Part shown: positions 1-6,787 of the stretch, one piece after another
Layout of the letters: each line of letters starts with the position of its first letter
How positions within the stretch are numbered: the stretch's first letter is position 1
Assembly (NCBI GenBank): GCA_023416195.1
Contig: JAEZID010000545.1
Span: 1-8,093 of the forward strand
Direction of reading: 5' to 3'
Origin: Pseudomonadota bacterium
GTDB lineage: Bacteria; Pseudomonadota; Alphaproteobacteria; Azospirillales; Azospirillaceae
DNA: 8,093 bases
Made by a program: the position numbers and the translations under genes
The notes under the pieces: generated by a model
Told to the model about the DNA's origin: nothing
Databases searched by the model: none
The model's input: only the letters and a program-made list of their open reading frames with translations

Positions 1-1279
1 ACATCAGGCCCTGCATGATGCCCGACACCCACATGGCGGTGATGTAGAGCACGATGCCGATGGTGGCGGTCCAGAAGTGGTAGCTGACCAGGCGCAGGCT
101 GTAGAGCTGCGAGCGCTTCCACAGGACCGGAACCAGGTAGTAGATGGCGCCGAAGGAGATGAAGGCCACCCAGCCCAGCGCACCGGAGTGCACGTGGCCG
201 ACCGTCCAGTCGGTGTAGTGCGACAGCGCGTTGACCGGCTTCACCGACATCAGCGGGCCCTCGAAGGTCGACATGCCGTAGAAGGCCACCGACGTGACGA
301 GGAAACGCAGGACCGGGTCGGTGCGCAGCTTATCCCAGGCGCCCGACAGGGTCATGATGCCGTTGATCATGCCGCCCCAGGACGGCATCCACAGCATGAC
401 CGAGAAGGTCATGCCCAGCGTCTGCGCCCAGTCCGGGAGAGAGGTGTAGTGCAGGTGGTGCGGGCCGGCCCAGATGTAGAGGAAGATCAGCGTCCAGAAG
501 TGCACGATCGACAGGCGGTACGAATAGACCGGCCGCTCGGCGCGCTTCGGAACGAAGTAGTACATGATGCCGAGGAAGCCGGCGGTCAGGAAGAAGCCGA
601 CCGCGTTGTGGCCGTACCACCACTGCACCATGGCGCTCTGCACACCCGAGACGAACGGGTAGGACTTCAGCCCCGTCAGCGACACCGGGACGTTGACGTT
701 GTTGCCGATGTGCAGGATCGCGACCGTCAGGATGAACGCCATGAAGAACCAGTTCGCCACGTAGATGTGCGACTCGCGCCGCGTCATCACCGTGCCGATG
801 AACTGGATGGCGTACAGGACCCAGATGACCGTCAGGTAGAGGTCAAGGATCCATTCCGGCTCGGCATATTCCTTGCCCTGGGTGTAGCCGAGCACGTAGC
901 TGAGCGCCGCCAGGACAATGAAGATGTTGTAGTTCCAGAAGACGAACTTCGCGAGGCCCTCGCCGCCGAACAGGAACTGGCGGCTGGTGCGCTGCACGGA
1001 GTAGAGCGAGGTGGCGAACAGAACGTTGCCACCGAACGCGAAAATCACGGCCGAGGTGTGAACCGGCCGCAGGCGACCGAAGCTCGTCCACTCAAGGCCG
1101 AGATTCAGCGCCGGAAACGCAAGCTGCAGCGCGATGAACGTGCCGGCCAGGAAGCCGACGACACCCCAGAACACTGCAGCGATGACGAAGAGTCGGACGG
1201 CGTCTTCGTAATAACGAACGTCTTCCGACACCCGCTGGCTGCCCAGGGCGGCCCCTGGAGTCAGAGTCGCTGATGTCAT
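1..1279 (-). CDS. ccoN: cbb3-type cytochrome c oxidase subunit I (CcoN), 3' end cut by window edge
   Basis: This is the catalytic, membrane-embedded subunit of the cbb3 oxidase, which takes electrons from the CcoO/CcoP cytochromes c and reduces oxygen to water at very low oxygen levels. The first 426 codons are present. Ligands line up with the family spacing: H74 in RPVHTSAV and H364 for low-spin heme b, H224 (WWYGHNAV) and H274/H275 (WAGPHHLHY) for CuB, H362 in GHVHSG for heme b3, and Y268, the tyrosine cross-linked to a CuB histidine in this family. Many hydrophobic helices are evident. The ATG at 1279 is firm: an in-frame TGA lies directly before it and a GGGAGAG ribosome site sits 5 bases upstream. 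The rest of ccoNOQP presumably lies to the left. The upstream FNR/FixK-type site implies induction under low oxygen. The identification is close to certain; the missing part is the C-terminus. Confidence 0.97.
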   Translation of the reverse strand, partial: MTSATLTPGAALGSQRVSEDVRYYEDAVRLFVIAAVFWGVVGFLAGTFIALQLAFPALNLGLEWTSFGRLRPVHTSAVIFAFGGNVLFATSLYSVQRTSRQFLFGGEGLAKFVFWNYNIFIVLAALSYVLGYTQGKEYAEPEWILDLYLTVIWVLYAIQFIGTVMTRRESHIYVANWFFMAFILTVAILHIGNNVNVPVSLTGLKSYPFVSGVQSAMVQWWYGHNAVGFFLTAGFLGIMYYFVPKRAERPVYSYRLSIVHFWTLIFLYIWAGPHHLHYTSLPDWAQTLGMTFSVMLWMPSWGGMINGIMTLSGAWDKLRTDPVLRFLVTSVAFYGMSTFEGPLMSVKPVNALSHYTDWTVGHVHSGALGWVAFISFGAIYYLVPVLWKRSQLYSLRLVSYHFWTATIGIVLYITAMWVSGIMQGLM

Positions 1280-1284
1280 TCAAT

Positions 1285-1291
1285 CTCTCCC
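1285..1291 (-). promoter_or_regulatory. Ribosome binding site of ccoN
   Basis: GGGAGAG on the minus strand lies 5 bases before the ATG at 1279. Together with the in-frame TGA immediately upstream of that ATG, it fixes the ccoN start. Confidence 0.75.
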
Positions 1292-1417
1292 GTTTGCCCC
1301 GGGCGGCTCGGGCCGCTCCCTCTGAGGTTGCACCACCGCTGGGTACGTACTGTTAAGGAGGGGGGCAGGTTCGCGCACGACGTACGCATGCCGACACCGG
1401 ACGCGCCTGCCTCCAAT

Positions 1418-1466
1418 AATCCCCAATATGTGTAGGGGTGGACTTTGCAACATTGATCTACGTCAA
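1418..1466 (-). promoter_or_regulatory. Predicted FNR/FixK-activated (class II) promoter of ccoN
   Basis: TTGATCTACGTCAA at 1453-1466 is a 14-base anaerobox that differs from the FNR consensus TTGAT-N4-ATCAA at one base and fits the FixK form. On the minus strand the hexamer CATATT at 1430-1425 matches four of six bases of the TATAAT -10. If it is the -10, transcription starts near 1418 and the site is centred at -41.5, exactly the class II activation position of CRP/FNR regulators. The resulting ccoN leader would be about 138 bases. The site and spacing are read directly; activation by oxygen-sensing FNR, or by FixK, is inference from the known control of ccoNOQP in alphaproteobacteria. Confidence 0.75.
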
Positions 1467-1523
1467 CGACCGGTCTTACCGGTGCCTGCCATCGTTCACC
1501 GTCCTTCACGCGGTTGGACAGGC

Positions 1524-2051
1524 ATGGACGACAGCTTCATCGCGAAACCTCTCGGTCAGCGCCAAATCGACCAGGCCTACCCTCTGGTGCGTGCCATCGC
1601 CCCGGACCTGGCGGTGGAGCGTTGGCGCGCGTATGCCGCGGCACTCATTGGGTCCGTCGATACCCCCACGGCCCCGACCGGCATCATGACCGTGCAGAAC
1701 GCGAGGGGGTACCTCCATGGGCTTTTCTCATACGCCATTGAGGAGCATCTCCGCCACGGTCGAATTTTGGGCGTGGAGAATTTCGTCGTGCTGGATCTGT
1801 TCGACATGACCGGGCCGGCGGAAACGCTGCTGCGCTCGATGGACGTGCTGGCGCGGGGGCTGGGCTGCTCGGCGATCCACACCACGCTGCCGGAAAACTG
1901 CGCGGGAACGGTGGATTCGCACAATTCCGTGCTGTCCTGCTTCCGCAACGAGGGGCACCGGACCGAGACCCTGCGCATGTGCAAGCCGCTGGACGGGGCC
2001 AACGACAACCACGCCCACCCGCCGCGCGGCGACGCGCGGGATGGCAAATAG
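1524..2051 (+). CDS. GNAT-like acyltransferase-related protein, cysteine-rich, divergent from ccoN
   Basis: A 175-residue protein of uncertain function. The middle (about residues 60-125) has the rhythm of a GNAT fold: a strand, a turn with GYLHGLFSY, a hydrophobic strand VVLDLFD (88-94), then a helix with LLRSMDVLARGLG. I cannot find a clear acetyl-CoA pyrophosphate loop (R/QxxGxG/A), so an active acetyltransferase is not shown. The last third has four cysteines (C115, C126, C139, C153) interspersed with H119, H133 and H145, which could bind metal or respond to redox state; that is speculation. The tail after about 160 is polar and probably disordered. The ATG at 1524 is preferred; an upstream in-frame ATG at 1428 would place the anaerobox inside the coding region. 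The ribosome site is weak. Divergence from ccoN across a shared regulatory region suggests, but does not prove, a role in low-oxygen physiology. Confidence 0.7.
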   Translation: MDDSFIAKPLGQRQIDQAYPLVRAIAPDLAVERWRAYAAALIGSVDTPTAPTGIMTVQNARGYLHGLFSYAIEEHLRHGRILGVENFVVLDLFDMTGPAETLLRSMDVLARGLGCSAIHTTLPENCAGTVDSHNSVLSCFRNEGHRTETLRMCKPLDGANDNHAHPPRGDARDGK

Positions 2052-2143
2052 CCGCATGTGACAAGTGTGGGCGGGGTCCTGATTCGCATTCCCCTCCCCG
2101 TGACGGATTGCGCGGCGGCGCCAACCCGCTACAGTGCCGATCC

Positions 2144-3352
2144 ATGAGCGACACCATCTCCAAACCCGTCAAGTACCCGGCGATCCACATGCAGGCCGGC
2201 CGCCAGCGGCGCGTCCTGCACGGCCATCCCTGGGTCTATTCCAACGAAGTCCAGATGGACACGGCGGCCAAGGCCGTGCCGCCCGGCAGCCCGGTGCGGC
2301 TTCTGGACGCAGGCGGCACGCCGCTGGGCATCGCCACCTTCAACCCGCACACGCTGATCGCCGCGCGGCTGCTGTCCAGCGACCCGGCGACCGTGGTGGA
2401 CCACGCCTTCATCGCCGGGCGCCTGCGCCGCGCGGTCGAGCTGCGCGACCAGCTGTTCGACCGCCCCTATTACCGCGTGGTGCACGCCGAGGCCGACGGG
2501 CTGCCGGGCCTGATCGTGGACCGCTACGGCGACGTGGTGACGGTGCAGGCCAACAGCGTCTTCATGGACCAGCGGATCGACGCCATCCTGGCGGCGCTGG
2601 ACGAGGTGCTGGCCCCGCGCGCGGTCATCCTGCGCAACGACAGCACCCAGCGCGCCCTGGAAGGGCTGGCCGAGGAGACCCGGCTGGCCAAGGGCGAGAT
2701 CGACGGCCCGATCCGGCTGGAGGAGAACGGCGCCACCTTCTTCGCCGACCCTCTGGGCGGGCAGAAGACCGGCTGGTTCTACGACCAGCGCGACAACCGC
2801 GCCTTCATCGCCAAACTGGCGAAGGGCAAGCGGGCCATCGACTTCTTCAGCTACAACGGCGGCTTCGGCGTGCTGTGCGCGGTCGCGGGCGCGTCGTCGG
2901 TGGTGTCGGTGGACCGTTCGCAAGGCGCGCTGGACAACGCGACCCGCGCGGCCGAGGCCAACGGCGTGGCCGACCGGTTCGAGGCGCGCCGCGCCGACGC
3001 CTTCAACGAGCTGGAGCGGCTGAACGCGGCCGGCGAAAAGTTCGAGGTGGTGATCGCCGACCCGCCGGCCTTCGTGAAGTCGAAGAAGGACCTGGCCGTG
3101 GGCTGCCGCGCCTACCGCAAGATGACCCGTCTGGCCGCCAAGATCACGGCGCCCGGCGGCTTCCTGCTGTGCGCGTCGTGCAGCCACAACGTGGACACCC
3201 CGGCCTTCGCCGAACAGGTCGCGCGCGGCCTGACCGACGCCGGGCGCACGGGGCGCATCCTGCGCACCGCCGGGGCCGGTCCGGACCACCCGGTGCACCC
3301 GAACCTGCCCGAATCGGCCTATCTGAAGGCCATCGTGATGCAGTTGGATTGA
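2144..3352 (+). CDS. rlmI: 23S rRNA m5C methyltransferase, RlmI family (class I SAM-dependent)
   Basis: The 402-residue product matches the length and layout of RlmI (YccW), which methylates C1962 of 23S rRNA at carbon 5 using S-adenosylmethionine. An N-terminal PUA-like domain (about residues 10-80, with HPWVYSNEV and a GIATFNP strand) precedes an EEHD-like middle region (HAEADGLPGLIVDRYGD) and a Rossmann methyltransferase domain. Motif I is DFFSYNGGFG (233-242), motif IV is DPPAFVKSK from D306, and SCS with C346 is the likely catalytic cysteine, with C343 nearby. The ATG at 2144 starts where the family homology starts; no strong ribosome site precedes it. The gene is 92 bases behind the GNAT-like gene on the same strand and converges on the second RNA methyltransferase. 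Family assignment is firm; the exact target nucleotide is by analogy. Confidence 0.9.
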   Translation: MSDTISKPVKYPAIHMQAGRQRRVLHGHPWVYSNEVQMDTAAKAVPPGSPVRLLDAGGTPLGIATFNPHTLIAARLLSSDPATVVDHAFIAGRLRRAVELRDQLFDRPYYRVVHAEADGLPGLIVDRYGDVVTVQANSVFMDQRIDAILAALDEVLAPRAVILRNDSTQRALEGLAEETRLAKGEIDGPIRLEENGATFFADPLGGQKTGWFYDQRDNRAFIAKLAKGKRAIDFFSYNGGFGVLCAVAGASSVVSVDRSQGALDNATRAAEANGVADRFEARRADAFNELERLNAAGEKFEVVIADPPAFVKSKKDLAVGCRAYRKMTRLAAKITAPGGFLLCASCSHNVDTPAFAEQVARGLTDAGRTGRILRTAGAGPDHPVHPNLPESAYLKAIVMQLD

Positions 3353-3359
3353 TGTGAGA

Positions 3360-3452
3360 GGGATTCACCACCAAGGCACCAAGACACCAAGGAGCCTCGA
3401 TATGCCGAGTTCCTGGATTCTTGGTGCCTTGGTGTCTTGGTGGTGAAAATCC
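3360..3452. repeat. Long inverted repeat of CACCAAGR units between convergent genes
   Basis: The left arm at 3364-3392 reads CACCACCAAGG-CACCAAGA-CACCAAGG after a TTCA-like lead, and the right arm at 3419-3447 is its reverse complement with three mismatches over 29 bases. The flanks (GGATT on the left, AATCC on the right) extend the symmetry imperfectly. Within each arm the unit CACCAAG plus one purine repeats every 8 bases, so the arms can also pair out of register. The 26-base loop carries its own small hairpin, CTCG-ATATGC-CGAG at 3396-3409. The element starts 8 bases after the rlmI stop and ends 4 bases from the stop of the opposing gene, so it may end transcription from both sides. Neither strand has a following T-run, so it is not a textbook intrinsic terminator. 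From memory, similar CACCAAG repeats occur in many bacterial genomes. Confidence 0.9.
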
Positions 3453-3455
3453 AGA

Positions 3456-4784
3456 TCAACGCGTGAAGACGCCCACGACCTCGACGTGCGCCGACCACAG
3501 GAACTGGTCCACGGGGTAAACGCGGGTCAACGCGTAGCCCCCATCGGCCAGGGTGCGGGCGTCGCGGGCGAAGGTGGCGGGGTTGCAGGACACCGCCACC
3601 ACCAGCGGAACCTTGCTGACGGCCAGCGCCTGGGCCTGCGCCGCCGCTCCGGCGCGGGGCGGGTCGAAGACGACCGCGTCGAAGCGGGCCAACTCCTTGG
3701 CGGTCAAAGGATTCTCGAACAGGTCGCGGCGCTCCGTGGTCAGGCGCAGGCTACCGGCGGCCTTGTTCAGCGCGGCCTGCGCCAGGGCGTCGCCCTCCAC
3801 GGCGTGGACCGCCGCCCGCTGGGCGAGCGGCACCGAGAAGGTGCCAAGGCCGGCGAACAGGTCGGCGACGCGCTTCGCCTCCCCGACATGCTCCAGAACG
3901 GCGGAAACCAAGGCCGCTTCGCCCTCGGCGCTCGCTTGCAGGAAGGCGCCGGGCGGCGGGGTGACCGGCACGCCCGCGAAACGCACCGCGACGGGGCGGC
4001 GGTGGGCGATGGGCTCCGGCGCGCCACGGTCGTCCGGCTGCCAGGAGATGCGGGCGACCTCGGATTCGTTAAACGCCACCAAACGCTCGCGGGCGGCGCG
4101 GTCGAGGCTGCGCGGGCCAACCAGCACGAGGTCGATGCCGCCTTCCAGATCGGCCGCGATCACGTCACAGGCCCCGCCCTCGGGAAGGACCTGAAGCAGG
4201 AGCGCGCGCAGTGGCTCGACCAGCGCGGTCAGGCGCGGGGCGAGGACCGGGCAGTCCTCCAGATCGACGAGGCGGTGGCTGAGCCGCTCGTTGAAGCCGA
4301 ACCAGACGCGCTTGCCGCGCTTCAGCGCCGCGAAGCGGGCGCGGCGGCGGGCGGCCGGCGGGGTGCGGGACAGCGGCACGAACGGCGCATCGCCAAGGCC
4401 GACGCGGGCCAGCGCGCCGCGCACCTGCCCGACCTTCCAGGCCGCGTAAGCCTCGTCGTCCATGTGCTGGAGCGTGCAGCCGCCGCAGGTGCCGAAATGG
4501 CCGCAGCGTGCCGTGCCCCGGCCGGTGCCGGGTTCCAGGATTTCCAGCAGGTCGGCGCGCAGGGCCTCGCCCTTATCATTGGCCGACTCCTTGATGTGGA
4601 CGCGCACGCGGTCGCCGGGAACGGTCAGGGGGACGAAGACCTTGACGCCCTCGACGCTGGCGATGCCGTCGCCGCGCGCACCGACCTCCGCGACGGTCAC
4701 ATCGACGATTCGGGGTTCGGCGATGCGGGAGTCCGACGAGGGTTGCGGGCGGCGCTTGGAATTGGAAAAGGAGGAACGTTTCAC
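3456..4784 (-). CDS. [4Fe-4S] RNA m5U methyltransferase, RlmD/RumA (TrmA) family
   Basis: A 442-residue enzyme that by family methylates a uridine at carbon 5 (U1939 or U747 of 23S rRNA, or U54 of tRNA) with S-adenosylmethionine. A basic N-terminus is followed by a TRAM RNA-binding domain (about 21-84). Four cysteines in the Fe-S pattern, C94-x5-C100-x2-C103 and C178 (LEDCPVL), are all present. The methyltransferase domain has GAFLQAS, motif I (VADLFAGLGTFSVPLA), DPPRAG from D374, the catalytic cysteine C400 in SCNPATFARD, and E435 in HVEVVGVF as the probable base. The start is GTG at 4784, since no ATG lies before the conserved TRAM domain; it overlaps the TGA of the multicopper oxidase as GTGA, implying translational coupling. 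The target (RlmD, RlmC or TrmA) cannot be settled from one sequence. It is the last gene of a three-gene unit. Confidence 0.9.
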   Translation of the reverse strand: MKRSSFSNSKRRPQPSSDSRIAEPRIVDVTVAEVGARGDGIASVEGVKVFVPLTVPGDRVRVHIKESANDKGEALRADLLEILEPGTGRGTARCGHFGTCGGCTLQHMDDEAYAAWKVGQVRGALARVGLGDAPFVPLSRTPPAARRRARFAALKRGKRVWFGFNERLSHRLVDLEDCPVLAPRLTALVEPLRALLLQVLPEGGACDVIAADLEGGIDLVLVGPRSLDRAARERLVAFNESEVARISWQPDDRGAPEPIAHRRPVAVRFAGVPVTPPPGAFLQASAEGEAALVSAVLEHVGEAKRVADLFAGLGTFSVPLAQRAAVHAVEGDALAQAALNKAAGSLRLTTERRDLFENPLTAKELARFDAVVFDPPRAGAAAQAQALAVSKVPLVVAVSCNPATFARDARTLADGGYALTRVYPVDQFLWSAHVEVVGVFTR

Positions 4785-6187
4785 GCGGTCACTTTCAGTA
4801 CGGCCATCATGCCGGTCTCCTGGTGTTCCAGGATGTGGCAGTGGAGCATCCAGTCGCCGGCCTCTTCGGCGACGAAGGCGATCTCGGCGGTCTCTTGGGG
4901 GCCGAGCAGGACGGTGTCGCGCCACTCGCGGTGCGGGGTCGGCTCGCCGTTGTGCTTCAGGACGCGGAAGGGGAAGCCGTGCAGATGCATCGGGTGCCAC
5001 CAGCCGGTCTCGTTGACGAAGGTCGTCACCAGCGTTTGGCCGCGTTTGGCGGTGATGAGCGGCTCCATGTGGTGGCCCATGGGGGCCTGCCCGTTCAGCG
5101 CCCAGAAGGGGCCGCGCGGACCGGCGCCCTTCGGCATGTTGCCGTGCATGCCGCCGTCGAGGATCACGTCCTGGCGGACGGCGTTGGCGAGGTCCGGTTC
5201 CGGCAAGGGGTTGGGCGCCAGCGCGATGGGCGCGTCCAGCGGCGAATCCCGCAAGGGGGCCTCGGCGCCGTAGGTCAGCCGCGTCAGGCGGTAGGCCATG
5301 CGGGGGTAGAAGCCGTCCACCACGTCGAACCGCTCGCCGGGCTTGCCGGCCATGTCCAGCACGAGGTCGGCGCGCTGGCCGGGGGCGAGGATGACCTTGC
5401 CGTCCCCGGGGGCGTGCGGCGGAACCGGCTGGCCGTCCAGCGCGATCACCTGCGGCGCGTGGCCCTTGAACTCCAGCGCGAAGACGCGGGCGTTGGCGGT
5501 GTTGACCAGGCGCAGGCGGATGCGCTCCCCGGCGCGGACCGCCACCTCGTCCAGGATGGCGCCGTTGACGGTAACCGTGTTGCCGATGCGGCCGGCGTGG
5601 GTGCTGTCCATCGGGTGGCCGAAGCCGCCGGCGATCTCCGCCTCCTTGGTCAGGCGCCAGTCGCCGAGCACCCAGAGAAGGTCGCGGTCCACGCGGATCG
5701 GCTCGCGCTCCTCCACGATGAAGGCGCCGGACAGGCCGTGGGCCAGCTGCACCCCGCTGTTGGAATGCGGGTGGTACCAGAAGGTGCCGGCGTCCTTCAG
5801 CGCGAACTCGTAGGCGAAGCGGCCACCGGACGGCACCTCGGTCTGCGAGAGGTGGGGGACGCCGTCCATGTTGTTGGGCACGCGCAGGCCATGCCAATGG
5901 ATGGTCGTGACCTCCGGCAGGCCGTTGGCGAAAGCGATGCGGGCGGTGTCGCCCTGGCGGAAGCGCAGCTCCGGGCCAGGGACGCGGCCGTTGTAGGCCC
6001 AGACCAGCGTTTCCGGATGCCCCCTGCCGACGAGCGGCAACCGGGCGGGAGCGGCGGCGAGGTCGATGGGCTTGGGGTCGATGGGCTTGCCCGGATCCGC
6101 CGCCAGCGGCACGCGCGGCAGCAGAGCGGCACCGGCGACGGCGGCCGCGCCGGTCAGAAGCGTGCGGCGGGTCGGGCGGATGGGCAT
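4781..6187 (-). CDS. Tat-exported multicopper oxidase (CueO/bilirubin-oxidase-like)
   Basis: A 468-residue three-cupredoxin oxidase. The N-terminus has a twin-arginine signal (TRRTLLTG at residues 6-13, then an alanine-rich hydrophobic stretch to about 30), so the folded copper enzyme is expected in the periplasm. All four copper-binding motifs are intact: HWHG (H97, H99), HPH (H139, H141), HPMHLHG (H398, H401, H403) and HCHILEHQETGM (H449, C450, H451, H455, M460). C450 with H398, H455 and M460 forms the type 1 site; the other histidines form the trinuclear cluster that reduces oxygen to water. The substrate is unknown: Cu(I) detoxification as in CueO is plausible. A modest Met/His cluster (M347, H348, M351, M370, H372, H373, M374) lies where CueO has its Met-rich insert. 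ATG at 6187 is chosen over TTG at 6193. It starts 12 bases after the thioesterase stop and overlaps the methyltransferase start. Confidence 0.92.
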   Translation of the reverse strand: MPIRPTRRTLLTGAAAVAGAALLPRVPLAADPGKPIDPKPIDLAAAPARLPLVGRGHPETLVWAYNGRVPGPELRFRQGDTARIAFANGLPEVTTIHWHGLRVPNNMDGVPHLSQTEVPSGGRFAYEFALKDAGTFWYHPHSNSGVQLAHGLSGAFIVEEREPIRVDRDLLWVLGDWRLTKEAEIAGGFGHPMDSTHAGRIGNTVTVNGAILDEVAVRAGERIRLRLVNTANARVFALEFKGHAPQVIALDGQPVPPHAPGDGKVILAPGQRADLVLDMAGKPGERFDVVDGFYPRMAYRLTRLTYGAEAPLRDSPLDAPIALAPNPLPEPDLANAVRQDVILDGGMHGNMPKGAGPRGPFWALNGQAPMGHHMEPLITAKRGQTLVTTFVNETGWWHPMHLHGFPFRVLKHNGEPTPHREWRDTVLLGPQETAEIAFVAEEAGDWMLHCHILEHQETGMMAVLKVTA

Positions 6188-6199
6188 GGTCAAATCCGT

Positions 6200-6661
6200 T
6201 CAGTAGCGGGCGAGCACGGCGCGCAGGCCCTCGGGGATCGGGGTCGGGCGGTGTTCGGCCTTGTCCACGATGACGCAGACGGCCTCTTGCGTGGCGATGC
6301 AGCGGTCGCCCTCGAACACGCCGGCGCCGACCACCAGGGAGCTGTTGCCGAGCTTCAGCACCCGCACGCCGATGCGCACGGTGGCGGGGTAGCGAAGCTC
6401 CGCCTTGTACTCGATCAGGCTGCGGGCCAGAACGACGGTCCACGGGTCGGCGTCGCGGAAACCGCCGCACTCTTGCAGGAAATCGACGCGGCCCTGCTCG
6501 AAATACACGCCGATGGCGTTGTTGTTGACGTGGCCCAGCGCGTCGAGATCGGCGAAGCGCACGCGCTCGCCGGTCCAGAAGCGGTAGGCGTCGGGGCTGG
6601 TCGGGCCCGGGGTTTGGCCTCGGGGTTGGCCGGGGGGCAGGTCTACAGTCTGGTCGGTCAT
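6200..6661 (-). CDS. Acyl-CoA thioesterase, 4HBT/YbgC-like hotdog fold
   Basis: A 153-residue single hotdog-domain protein, the normal size for 4-hydroxybenzoyl-CoA/YbgC-like thioesterases, which hydrolyse acyl-CoA to acid and CoA in the cytoplasm. The signature RFADLDALGHVNNNAIGVYFEQGR spans about residues 35-58; I split it here only for naming: D40 is the likely catalytic aspartate, H44 and N46 follow. The strand VVLARSLIEYKAEL and later VIVDK fit the fold. The substrate is not evident. ATG at 6661 is chosen because the domain begins soon after; ATG at 6706 would add 15 residues, and neither has a strong ribosome site. It heads the leftward unit with the multicopper oxidase and the RNA methyltransferase and faces the small acidic protein across a short divergent region. 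Confidence 0.85.
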   Translation of the reverse strand: MTDQTVDLPPGQPRGQTPGPTSPDAYRFWTGERVRFADLDALGHVNNNAIGVYFEQGRVDFLQECGGFRDADPWTVVLARSLIEYKAELRYPATVRIGVRVLKLGNSSLVVGAGVFEGDRCIATQEAVCVIVDKAEHRPTPIPEGLRAVLARY

Positions 6662-6716
6662 GCGCCGAATGTGGCCGGTCCGGGCGGCGGGAACAAGCTG
6701 GAACATGGCGGTTATT

Positions 6717-6741
6717 CGCGGGATTCGGCCGAATTGCCGCG
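6717..6741. promoter_or_regulatory. Palindromic element in the divergent promoter region
   Basis: ATTCGGCCGAAT at 6723-6734 is a perfect 12-base palindrome, flanked by CGCGG (6717-6721) and CCGCG (6737-6741) that extend the inverted symmetry with slightly uneven spacing. It lies between the thioesterase start and the acidic-protein start, where a shared operator would sit. A 12-base palindrome can occur by chance in a window of this size, so operator function is a guess. Confidence 0.3.
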
Positions 6742-6787
6742 CCAATGCGACCGAGGCGGTGTTATAGGAGTCGGACCAACACCCGCT

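Noticed and set aside
77..1273. A 398-codon plus-strand frame opposite ccoN
   Set aside because: It is the antisense shadow of ccoN, with His/Arg/Asp/Val-rich composition and no recognisable domain.
1343..1350. GTACGTAC palindrome in the ccoN leader
   Set aside because: Only 8 bases, no partner element, and within chance expectation.
1469..1483. Two ACCGGT copies next to the anaerobox
   Set aside because: Six-base palindromic words in GC-rich DNA; too short to claim an operator without conservation data.
3486..5273. A 595-codon plus-strand frame
   Set aside because: Antisense to the methyltransferase and oxidase genes, whose motifs and catalytic residues are intact on the minus strand.
3456..6470. 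A 1004-codon open frame on the minus strand that could be read as one large fusion protein
   Set aside because: Only the part from 4784 downstream is the RNA methyltransferase; the upstream portion is an out-of-frame, arginine- and proline-rich reading of the multicopper oxidase and thioesterase genes, kept open by high GC.
4823..6787. A long plus-strand frame running into the small acidic protein, suggesting a 739-residue protein
   Set aside because: It is antisense to the oxidase and thioesterase and has a low-complexity Gly/Ala/Arg/Val composition; real coding character begins only at about 6788.
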